Assembly (NCBI GenBank): GCA_964469505.1
Contig: CAYXZO010000056.1
Coordinates: 1-14,688 of the forward strand
Source: CAYXZO01 sp964469505
GTDB taxonomy: Bacteria; Fidelibacterota; UBA8477; JABMPR01
DNA: 14,688 nt
Reading direction: 5' to 3'
The position numbers and the translations under genes are program-made. Position 1 is the first letter of the stretch. Each line of letters starts with the position of its first letter. Below are positions 8,310-14,406 of this stretch, piece by piece. The notes below the pieces were generated by a model. That model did no database searches. It was not told the origin of the DNA and saw only the letters and a list, made by a program, of their open reading frames with translations.

Positions 8310-8310
8310 T
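8248..8310. repeat. composite two-palindrome repeat unit, copy 2
   Basis: Second copy of the unit at 8045-8106, in direct orientation 203 bases downstream and ending about 53 bases before the ispD ATG. Here both palindromes are more perfect: nine-base arms at 8251-8270 and seven-base arms at 8294-8309. A T-rich stretch follows at 8315-8321, but it is separated from the stem, so this is not a convincing terminator. Confidence 0.8.
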
Positions 8311-8362
8311 ATTGCTTTTTTCCAAACTTGCACCACCAAAGCGCTGGAATAAGTTAATTGAC

Positions 8363-9025
8363 ATGGAATTGGGTCCGATTCAAGCGGTGGTAGTGGCCGG
8401 AGGTCAGGGGTCAAGATTGGGTGATGAGCGGCCCAAGCAGTTTTTAAGGCTGGGGTCGCAAGAAATGGTGGCCTATTCGGTAGAGGCGTTCACCGCCCAT
8501 CCATTGGTGGACCGGGTGGTTCTGGTAGTCCCGGCAGAGTACGTGGATTATTGTACCCAAAAATATGCGGTTTCTGAAGTTGTGGCCGGGGGTACTACCC
8601 GTCAGGAATCGGTACGGCAAGGCTTGTCGGTGTGTGATAAGCAGGGGCTCGTTCTGGTGCATGATGCGGCCCGGCCCTTTGTCTCACCGCAATTAATCGG
8701 AAGTTGTATTGAAGCGCTGCGGGAATACGAAGGGGTGGTGCCCGTGGTACCGGTAGTCGATTCTCTTATTTCAGTTTCCCTGGGGAGAATCGCCCCTGTC
8801 GATCGCCAACCGTTGCGGCGGGTGCAGACTCCCCAGGCCTTCCACGCTTCCTTATTGTGGGCGGCTCACGAAACCTCCCACCAAGCTACGGACGAGTTGG
8901 GACTGGTGCTGGCGTACAAACCAGAAGCCCGGATCAAGCTGATTCCGGGTGAAGAGGAGAATTTCAAAATCACCACCGCCGCCGATTTAGCCTTTGCCAG
9001 ATCGTTGAAAAGGTTGCTGAGGTAG
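8363..9025 (+). CDS. ispD: 2-C-methyl-D-erythritol 4-phosphate cytidylyltransferase
   Basis: Third step of the MEP isoprenoid pathway: couples CTP with methylerythritol phosphate to give CDP-ME in the cytoplasm. The 220 residues carry the nucleotide-binding signature VVVAGGQGSRLGDERPKQF near the N-terminus, then VLVHDAARPFVS, RRVQTPQAF, TDELGLV and NFKITTAADLAFA, all typical IspD blocks in order. The frame is open back to a TTG at 8312, but that start lies beside the last palindrome and adds a non-conserved basic leader. ATG at 8363 fits the family N-terminus, although its ribosome site is weak. It opens the plus-strand envelope run. No ispF is adjacent, although ispD and ispF are often paired or fused. 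Confidence 0.95.
   Translation: MELGPIQAVVVAGGQGSRLGDERPKQFLRLGSQEMVAYSVEAFTAHPLVDRVVLVVPAEYVDYCTQKYAVSEVVAGGTTRQESVRQGLSVCDKQGLVLVHDAARPFVSPQLIGSCIEALREYEGVVPVVPVVDSLISVSLGRIAPVDRQPLRRVQTPQAFHASLLWAAHETSHQATDELGLVLAYKPEARIKLIPGEEENFKITTAADLAFARSLKRLLR
9019..9023 (+). promoter_or_regulatory. Shine-Dalgarno GAGGT deciding a TTG start
   Basis: GAGGT within the last codons of ispD lies four bases before TTG at 9028. No ATG or GTG of the following glycosyltransferase frame lies nearby before its first conserved strand (DIIVAHYLP), so this site supports TTG as the start. Confidence 0.6.
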
Positions 9026-9027
9026 CT

Positions 9028-9870
9028 TTGGACATTATTGTCGCCCATTATCTTCCTGCTGCGCGGGATCGGTGTCGGGAACAAGTCACCCAGGCTTTAA
9101 AGACTTTGAACACCGCCGCTCAGGAGGTGGACGGCAAGCTTCACCTGTGCGATGACGGTTCCCCGGACGGACAGCCCCCCAGTGATCTTGTGGATCGGGA
9201 AATAGAACTGGCAACTGACTGCACGGCTATGATTTTAACTGCCGAGCGCGCCCGCACCTGGGCCGCCCGGCGCCTGGAAATGAAGCCGGAAGAACTGGAC
9301 CACCTGGAGACATACTACTACGCCCCCAAAACCCGTCCCATTTCCCGCAAGGCCCGGTTGTGGAACCTGGCCGTCTCCCGTAGCCGGGAGCCGGTGCTAG
9401 CTTTTTTTGACGATGATAACCTGCTACTGGACCCTTCCATGTTGCGGCATTTCCGGGAATTGCTGGAGCGGTATGAAGTAGTCTTTGGGCAGATTATCGA
9501 CCGCAGCGGCCACCGCCGGAGTTTCAACAGCCATCGAGTGCAGGGAACCACTTTCGCCATCCGGCGTCCGACCCTGGAAGCCATTGGAGGGTTTGGGGAA
9601 TGGACGGAGGAGGTATCCAGCGCCATCGATTCCGATCTGTGGTGGAAGTTATATCAACACCTGGGCTCACGTCGTCCCCACGCCGCTGCCTTTACTACTC
9701 GGGTGCGCAGCCGTGACCTGTGCCACAAACGGTGGCTGCCATTCGCGGGGCGTTGGTTCCGCCACCGCCGGACCCGCCGGGCCTTCGCCCGCCAATACCC
9801 GTGTCCCGACTACACTAAAGTACGCTACAATCCTTCTCGCGATAAAAGCCGCTGGATGGACAACCTGTAA
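9028..9870 (+). CDS. family-2-type glycosyltransferase
   Basis: Probable cytoplasmic GT-A glycosyltransferase of 280 residues. It opens with a Rossmann-like strand (DIIVAHYLP), then DDGSPDG (42-48, nucleotide-sugar binding) and the metal-binding DxD in LAFFDDDN (D128-D130). GTTFAIRRPTLEAIGGFGE and D201-S-D203-LWW occupy the place of the acceptor/ED region of GT2 enzymes. The C-terminus is very basic (WFRHRRTRRAFARQY), perhaps contacting membrane phosphates; no transmembrane segment is evident. The sugar and acceptor cannot be read from sequence. Its place between ispD and the sulfatase-fold transferase, upstream of kdsC and waaA, suggests work on LPS core or another surface glycan. TTG start, two bases after the ispD stop. 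Confidence 0.8.
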   Translation: MDIIVAHYLPAARDRCREQVTQALKTLNTAAQEVDGKLHLCDDGSPDGQPPSDLVDREIELATDCTAMILTAERARTWAARRLEMKPEELDHLETYYYAPKTRPISRKARLWNLAVSRSREPVLAFFDDDNLLLDPSMLRHFRELLERYEVVFGQIIDRSGHRRSFNSHRVQGTTFAIRRPTLEAIGGFGEWTEEVSSAIDSDLWWKLYQHLGSRRPHAAAFTTRVRSRDLCHKRWLPFAGRWFRHRRTRRAFARQYPCPDYTKVRYNPSRDKSRWMDNL

Positions 9871-9908
9871 TAATAGTCGCAGTTGAAGAGGATAAATAAC
9901 TACCACTG

Positions 9909-11924
9909 ATGAAACTGCAGCGGGTTTTCAAAGAACTGCCCAGTCGCTTGCAGATAGGGATAGTGCTGCTGGCGGCGGAAACGGGAGTGTTGAGTCTCTG
10001 GCGGATGGCGCTGTTCATTGGTTTCCGGGAGCGGTTTCCCGCCGATTTCGGCCTGCTGGCTCAGGCTTTCTGGGTAGGCCTCCGGCTGGATTTTCAATTG
10101 GTAGCGGTGCTGTGGTTGCTCTGGTTCTGGCTTTCTTTCGTTCCACCGCTGACCCCACGACAACGGGCCGGAATTTGGTTCACCCGGATTTACTGGCTGG
10201 TAGTGAGTACGTTGTTGAACGTCTTTTACGCCTTCGACCTGGGGTACTTTGCCTATCAGAATACCCGGCTCGAGATCTCGGCCTTGGCGTTACTCCGCAA
10301 TATCGCCACGGCCCTGCGGGTTGTATGGGAAACCTACCCCGTTCTGCCGGCGCTGGTGGGACTCGGCTTATGGTTCTGGTTGAGTTACAAAGGATTGGCA
10401 TACGTTACGCCCCTGCTGACCAGGCACCAAAGCCGCTGGCGCGCAGGGTTGAGCGCGGTTTTGGCCAGCCTCATCGTACTGGCACTAGGTTACGGTAAGT
10501 GGTCCCGCTATCCCTTGCGGTGGAGTGATGCCTTTTTTGCTCCCATCGAAACGGTAAATCAGCTGGCGGTAAATCCCGTGCTTTACTTTGGGTTTACTGC
10601 GGTGAAAAGCTCCGCTCCGCCCCCGCTGGCGGAGGTGAAAAGGGTTTTCCCCGCCGTGGCGCGCTTGCTGGAACTGGACACTTCCAACCGGGCCGTGCCG
10701 GACTTAAGACGCACCTATTTCCCCCCGCCCCGAAACGACAGCCTGAATGTGGTGTTGGTTTTTCTGGAAACCTGTCCCACTTTCAAACTTGGTTATTTCG
10801 GTAACCCCTTGAATCCCTCCCCGACCCTGGATTCCCTGGCCCGCGCAGGAGTTATCTACACCAATTTCTTTGTGCCGAAGTTTTCCACGGCGGCTTCCAT
10901 TTTCTCGGCGTTGACGGGCCTTCCCGACGTGAGCATCAAGGACAAAGCCGCCACGCGCAATCCCCAATCCGCCCGGCAGTCGGTACCCCTGGCGCAACTG
11001 GAAGGTTACGACAAACATTTTTTCCTGGGTGGCAGTGCCAATTGGGGAGACATCGGCGGCTTTTTTCGTAACAACGTGCCTGGAGTTAGAGTTCACCAGG
11101 AAGGAGAGTACCGTCAACCGGAACTGAACGCGTGGGGTATTTCCGACTGGGACTTGTTTCAAGAGGCTCATAAAGTGTTTCGGCGCAGCCGACGACCATT
11201 CTTTGCCGTGCTGCTAACGGCGGATCACCACCCGCCCTACTCCATCCCCCATGAAGTTCCCGGATTTAAGGTGCGCCGACCGGAAAAAGGCCCGGAGCTG
11301 ATGGGGTTCAGTTCCTGGAAGGAATACAATTCTTTCCGGTTCATGGATTATGCCGTCAAAACCTTTTTGGATTCGGCTTCCGGGGCCGATTATTTTGCCA
11401 AAACCCTTTTCGTTTTCCTAGGAGATCATGGTTTCGACAATCCTCAGAGTAATTCTCCCTGGGGGAGCCTGAGTGGGGAATTTTACCAGGTGCCCTGTAT
11501 TTTTTATGGACCGCAGATTATCACCACCCACGCAGAGAAGGATTGGCTGACCAGTGAAATTGACCTGTTGCCGACCATCTTGTGGTTGTTGGGCCGACCC
11601 TTCACCGTGGGGGGGCTGGGACGCCCCCTGTGGGACCCGCCGCCGGTGGATAAGCAGGTAGTGTACTGGTTCTCCGCCGCGGGAGGACGTTCACGTCTAT
11701 TGACTACCGAATTTACGTGTGTAACAGACCTGCGAGGGAAAGCGCATCTTTTTAGGCGGCACGAGAATGAGCTCCAGCCCCTTGAAGAGCGCTATCCCTC
11801 GCTTTTCCAGGAGCTGAAGCAACTCACCGAGGGTTTTTATTTGACTTCCGCTTATTTTCTGTTCGCTCCCTGGAAGGAGCGAGAGGCCTTGGTGGTTGAT
11901 TCTCAGGTCATAAATGGTTATTAG
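9909..11924 (+). CDS. LTA synthase/OpgB-like membrane sulfatase-fold phosphotransferase
   Basis: 671 residues in the layout of LtaS and OpgB: five N-terminal hydrophobic segments (~14-38, 54-78, 94-118, 138-160, 175-195), then a large alkaline-phosphatase-superfamily domain expected outside the inner membrane. Likely metal and catalytic residues are E287 in VVLVFLETCP, T327 in KFSTAASIFSALTG (probable nucleophile), H440-H441 in LTADHHPPYSIP, and D506-H507 in FLGDHGFDN. LtaS itself uses E255, T300, H416, D475 and H476. Such enzymes move phosphoglycerol or phosphoethanolamine from phospholipids to glycans or polymers. A Gram-negative with LPS would not normally make LTA, so glucan or LPS-core decoration is more likely; this is inference. 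ATG at 9909; an in-frame stop at 9897-9899 precludes a much longer start. Confidence 0.85.
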   Translation: MKLQRVFKELPSRLQIGIVLLAAETGVLSLWRMALFIGFRERFPADFGLLAQAFWVGLRLDFQLVAVLWLLWFWLSFVPPLTPRQRAGIWFTRIYWLVVSTLLNVFYAFDLGYFAYQNTRLEISALALLRNIATALRVVWETYPVLPALVGLGLWFWLSYKGLAYVTPLLTRHQSRWRAGLSAVLASLIVLALGYGKWSRYPLRWSDAFFAPIETVNQLAVNPVLYFGFTAVKSSAPPPLAEVKRVFPAVARLLELDTSNRAVPDLRRTYFPPPRNDSLNVVLVFLETCPTFKLGYFGNPLNPSPTLDSLARAGVIYTNFFVPKFSTAASIFSALTGLPDVSIKDKAATRNPQSARQSVPLAQLEGYDKHFFLGGSANWGDIGGFFRNNVPGVRVHQEGEYRQPELNAWGISDWDLFQEAHKVFRRSRRPFFAVLLTADHHPPYSIPHEVPGFKVRRPEKGPELMGFSSWKEYNSFRFMDYAVKTFLDSASGADYFAKTLFVFLGDHGFDNPQSNSPWGSLSGEFYQVPCIFYGPQIITTHAEKDWLTSEIDLLPTILWLLGRPFTVGGLGRPLWDPPPVDKQVVYWFSAAGGRSRLLTTEFTCVTDLRGKAHLFRRHENELQPLEERYPSLFQELKQLTEGFYLTSAYFLFAPWKEREALVVDSQVINGY

Positions 11925-12004
11925 AAAAAATCGATTTTGGTCTCGGAGCCGGGTGGTTTCAACCCGCCAAGGTGCTCTGAAAGACTTTTAGAAATGAGGT
12001 GCGT
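11925..12004. other. 80-base gap with a small hairpin before kdsC
   Basis: Contains a five-base stem CGGGT/ACCCG (11950-11966) without a T-run, so it is not a good intrinsic terminator. The flanking genes on the same strand are probably still co-transcribed. Confidence 0.3.
11996..12000 (+). promoter_or_regulatory. Shine-Dalgarno GAGGT deciding the kdsC start
   Basis: GAGGT lies four bases before ATG at 12005. The earlier in-frame GTG at 11999 overlaps this site and so is the less likely start. Confidence 0.6.
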
Positions 12005-12505
12005 ATGGAAGAAAGTTTAGCCGCCAAAGCCCGCCGCATAAAACTGGTGGTTTCCGATATCGACGGCGTTTGGACTGATGCTGTCATGTATTACACGGCA
12101 GAGGGGGAATTCATGAAGGGTTTTTCCACCCGGGATGGTATGGCGGTGGCACTGTTACGAGCGGCCGGGATTCCCACGGCTCTGATCACCAGCGAAGCTT
12201 CGGCTATCGTACAAGCCCGGGCGCGCAAGCTGGGCATCAGCGACGTGTTCATCGGCGTGCGGGACAAGGCCGAGATTTTGGGCCATTTATTGGAAAAATA
12301 CCAGCTATCGCCGGAGGAAGTGGCCTACATCGGCGATGATATCAACGATCTGGAATGTATGCGGGTGGTGGGACTTTCAGCCGCCCCGGCCGATACCCCG
12401 GCATTCAGCCTGCTGCAGCCCGATATTTTGCTCAGTCGGAAAGGCGGCGAAGGTGCTTTCCGGGAACTGGCGGATTTGATTCTGCAAGTCCAGAAGGAGC
12501 AGTAA
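12005..12505 (+). CDS. kdsC: 3-deoxy-D-manno-octulosonate 8-phosphate phosphatase-like HAD hydrolase
   Basis: Small C0-type HAD phosphatase of 166 residues, the usual KdsC length. Motif I is VSDIDGVWTD, with D18 as the phosphorylated nucleophile and D20 as the general acid/base. FSTRDGMAV follows, then motif II LITSEAS (T62-S63) and motif IV GDDINDLE (D111, D112). KdsC removes phosphate from Kdo-8-P in the cytoplasm to release Kdo for activation by KdsB; it works as a tetramer. The TSE form of motif II, where many KdsC proteins have TGR, also occurs in acylneuraminate-9-phosphate-type phosphatases, so sialic-acid-like sugars are an alternative. The waaA gene seven bases downstream favours Kdo. 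No kdsA, kdsB or kdsD is in the window. Confidence 0.85.
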   Translation: MEESLAAKARRIKLVVSDIDGVWTDAVMYYTAEGEFMKGFSTRDGMAVALLRAAGIPTALITSEASAIVQARARKLGISDVFIGVRDKAEILGHLLEKYQLSPEEVAYIGDDINDLECMRVVGLSAAPADTPAFSLLQPDILLSRKGGEGAFRELADLILQVQKEQ

Positions 12506-12512
12506 AACGCCC

Positions 12513-13802
12513 ATGGAGCGTTTGGTCTATTGGCTCTACAATGGACTATTGGTCCTGGCCTGGCCCTTCATCTGGCTATTCACTTTTTTCAATTCCAAGC
12601 TCCAGGGTAGCCTGGCGGGACAACGGGAAATCCGGGGGGCGCTGGAGAGGTTTAACCGCAAACGCCCCGAAAACCGACCGGTTATCTGGTTACATGCCGC
12701 CTCGGCGGGCGAATTCGAACAACTCAAGCCTTTAATAAAAAGATTGTCCCAAGCTCCGGTTGCCCTGTTCCAGACTTTCACTTCTCCCACCATCTACTTC
12801 AAAGCCTGGAACTACGATGGACTGCACGGCTCCACCTATCTGCCGTGGGATTTACCCTGGAAAGTCAAGCGGTTCGTAAAGGAACTCAAACCCGACCTTT
12901 TCATAAACACCCGCCATGACCTATGGCCCAATCTGCTGCGCGCCTGCCGCCGGGCCGGTATACCCACCTGGTTCATCAATGCCAATCTCTACCATTCTTC
13001 CCGACGCTTGCGACCTTTCTGGCGGCCCCTGAACCGAGTTCTGTTCAATCAGATCGACCGCATGTTCACCCTGTCACCAGGCCTGAAGGAAAAACTGAAC
13101 TTGTTGTACGACGGATCGGTGGAGGTAGTGGGCGATACCCGCTTCGACCAGGTACAGGAGCGTGCCCGGGCGCACCGGACGACTTTCCTGCCGTCCGAAT
13201 TTGTGCAGGGGCGGCAGGTGGTGGTGTACGGTTCCCTGGTGCCCTCCGACCTTGAGGTGGTGGTGGAAGGCATTTGTCGTTCGCTGGAAACGAGCGACTT
13301 GTATCATGTCCTGGTGCCCCACGAAGTGGACGAAAAGGATCTGATACCCTGGGAGGTGGCTTTCTTCCGGCGGAAGCACAAAGTATTGCGTTGGTCGGAG
13401 AAGGAGCATTACAAGGGAGAACGCTTGCTCATCTGGGACCAGGTAGGTCAGCTGGCGGATCTGTACAAGGAAGCCCGTCTGGCTTATGTGGGAGCCGGTT
13501 TTTCCACCGGAGTTCACTCCGTGACCGAGCCGGCGGTTTATGGTGTGCCGGTGGCCCATGGTCCCGAATTTGATCTGCTGGCCGAAGCCGTGGAGCTGGT
13601 GGAGCTGGGCTTGAGCACGGTGGTGCGTACCGGCGCGGAATTGGCGGAATTCCTGACGCTGGCGGAGAATAAACCCGCCTGGGAAGCCAAACATCGGCAA
13701 CTACTGGAATATGTGGAGCACCGGCTGGGAGCGACGGATAGGATTTACCGGGAGATCGTGAGATACTTGAGGTTGCCGGAAGCTTCCAATAGTCAGTCTT
13801 AA
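12513..13802 (+). CDS. waaA: 3-deoxy-D-manno-octulosonic acid transferase (Kdo transferase)
   Basis: Transfers Kdo from CMP-Kdo to the lipid A precursor on the cytoplasmic face of the inner membrane (kdtA is a synonym). The 429 residues have an N-terminal membrane anchor (~5-27), then the GT-B fold. HAASAGEFEQ (61-70) carries the catalytic E67. Later motifs are TFTSPT, GDTRFDQV (207-214), and GAGFSTGVHSVTEPAVYGVPVAHGP for CMP-Kdo binding. The segment usually written E-x-E-x-W-P-N reads RHDLWPN here (D136-N140). AAGGAG near the end of kdsC (12494-12499) is the likely ribosome site, 13 bases upstream, somewhat far. Whether it adds one or more Kdo units cannot be told from sequence. Confidence 0.93.
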   Translation: MERLVYWLYNGLLVLAWPFIWLFTFFNSKLQGSLAGQREIRGALERFNRKRPENRPVIWLHAASAGEFEQLKPLIKRLSQAPVALFQTFTSPTIYFKAWNYDGLHGSTYLPWDLPWKVKRFVKELKPDLFINTRHDLWPNLLRACRRAGIPTWFINANLYHSSRRLRPFWRPLNRVLFNQIDRMFTLSPGLKEKLNLLYDGSVEVVGDTRFDQVQERARAHRTTFLPSEFVQGRQVVVYGSLVPSDLEVVVEGICRSLETSDLYHVLVPHEVDEKDLIPWEVAFFRRKHKVLRWSEKEHYKGERLLIWDQVGQLADLYKEARLAYVGAGFSTGVHSVTEPAVYGVPVAHGPEFDLLAEAVELVELGLSTVVRTGAELAEFLTLAENKPAWEAKHRQLLEYVEHRLGATDRIYREIVRYLRLPEASNSQS

Positions 13803-13872
13803 TAGTTCTTCTCTTTTCATTTGAGAAAGCTGACGCCGCGGACTGTTTTTGGCGTTATACCCCGCTCGTTTA

Positions 13873-14040
13873 AGAAGAGGGTAAGGAAAGGAAACAGGAG
13901 GCAGGAAACGGGAAACAGGAAACCGGAGAACGGTCGGAGCGGAGCGAAGCGACGCGGAGATCCGCCAATCAGCCAAAAGGCGGACCCGCCCTCTGGCGGG
14001 CTGGCGGAAGACCGGAGGACGGAAACCGGAAACGGGAGGG
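13873..14040. repeat. purine-rich GGAAAC repeat tract flanking a GGCGG hairpin island
   Basis: Left part (13873-13933) is almost all purine with GGAAAC-type units (GGAAACAGG, GGAAACGGG, GGAAACAGG, AAACCGG). The middle starts with five 5-mers GGAGC, GGAGC, GAAGC, GACGC, GGAGA (13936-13960). It continues with hairpins TCCGCC/GGCGGA (13961-13966 with 13979-13984, or alternatively 14003-14008) and CCCGCC-CTCT-GGCGGG (13985-14000). The right part (14010-14040) returns to GGAAACCGG/GGAAACGGG on the same strand. It looks like a degenerate tandem repeat or a non-autonomous repeat element. Confidence 0.75.
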
Positions 14041-14082
14041 GTATGGTATGTCCTGGAATGGTTTGGTTTGATTATGCAATTA

Positions 14083-14104
14083 GCACCATAATTCATTATG
14101 GTGC
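14083..14104. repeat. perfect 10-base-arm palindrome
   Basis: Arms GCACCATAAT and its exact complement flank a TC centre. There is no T-run after it, so a dimeric-regulator operator or a cruciform is likelier than a terminator. It sits about 300 bases before the lipoprotein start. Confidence 0.7.
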
Positions 14105-14127
14105 GCTAGTACGTTGCGATTGATTGG

Positions 14128-14152
14128 TGGGGTTGATTTTCAAATCGCCCCA
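14128..14152. repeat. bulged inverted repeat
   Basis: TGGGG, a one-base bulge and TGATTT pair with AAATCGCCCCA around a TC centre (one G-T pair). The downstream bases are AAAATG, not a T-run. It has the same two-base TC centre as the palindrome 24 bases upstream. Confidence 0.5.
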
Positions 14153-14237
14153 AAATGTAGAATGAAATTTATTTCTCCTACTGAGGGCGTAAATGTTCTC
14201 ACCTGGAAGAGCTTGTAATCGTGCCAACGGGCCCTGA

Positions 14238-14303
14238 GGTTTAACACGGTTTTAAGCCGGCGTTAAAAGGGGTTTAAGCAAGGTTTAGCCGGTCGTTAAA
14301 CAC
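14238..14303. repeat. six-unit 11-base-period TTAA direct repeat array
   Basis: TTAA (TTAG in the fifth unit) starts at 14241, 14252, 14263, 14274, 14285 and 14296, every interval exactly 11 bases. Unit consensus is roughly GGTTTAAGCCG. A seventh position (14307) has TTGT. The phasing places every block on one face of the helix. PhoB/OmpR-type regulators bind direct repeats at this period, so an upstream activator site for the lipoprotein gene is possible. Confidence 0.75.
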
Positions 14304-14349
14304 GCTTTGTAAATGATTTATCACGACGGAATTGGGATCGGATCTTGTT

Positions 14350-14376
14350 TTGCAATTGATCGAGAAGCCATAAAAT
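14350..14376 (+). promoter_or_regulatory. possible sigma-70-type promoter of the lipoprotein gene
   Basis: TTGCAA (14350-14355) and TAAAAT (14371-14376) with a 15-base spacer, short of the optimum. TTGTTT at 14345 would give 20. The -10-like box is about 30 bases before the GTG at 14407. Weak evidence. Confidence 0.3.
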
Positions 14377-14406
14377 AGCCACGAATTTTTTTAGCGCGGG
14401 TAAATC

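Larger units (their letters stand above)
7838..8362. other. divergent intergenic region, about 525 bases, palindrome-rich
   Basis: This gap separates prmC (minus) from ispD (plus) and must hold the promoters for both units. I found no convincing -35/-10 pair on either strand. No protein-coding frame of credible composition is present. Its main content is the palindrome cluster at 7993-8309, annotated separately. A perfect 8-base tandem duplication (TTTTCGCC) sits at 8008-8023. A 9-base inverted pair (GAACCGATG / CATCGGTTC) at 7851-7859 and 7944-7952 could be chance. Confidence 0.7.
13803..14406. other. non-coding region, 604 bases, with several repeat structures
   Basis: No credible coding frame lies between waaA and the lipoprotein gene. 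It holds a purine-rich GGAAAC repeat tract interrupted by GGCGG hairpins (13873-14040), a 22-base palindrome (14083-14104), a bulged inverted repeat (14128-14152), an 11-base-period TTAA array (14238-14303) and a possible promoter (14350-14376). These are annotated separately. I saw no clear intrinsic terminator after waaA. Confidence 0.7.

Noticed and set aside
8294..8321. Intrinsic terminator (palindrome plus T-run)
   Set aside because: The T-run starts several bases beyond the stem, the loop is only two bases, and it would terminate just before ispD on its own strand.
8312..8362. TTG-initiated N-terminal extension of ispD
   Set aside because: Adds a basic leader not expected for IspD and starts at the edge of a palindrome; the ATG at 8363 fits the family.
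13074..13700. 208-codon minus-strand frame inside waaA
   Set aside because: Histidine/glutamine-rich shadow of waaA with no recognisable domain.
13803..13860. Terminator after waaA
   Set aside because: Only weak five-base stems (TTCTC/GAGAA and ACGCC/GGCGT) without a following T-run.
13821..14123. 100-codon plus-strand frame after waaA
   Set aside because: Its translation (RRQETGNRKPENG-type) is simply the purine repeat read in one frame; no ribosome site and no domain. The opposite-strand frame at 13701-14096 is equally a by-product.
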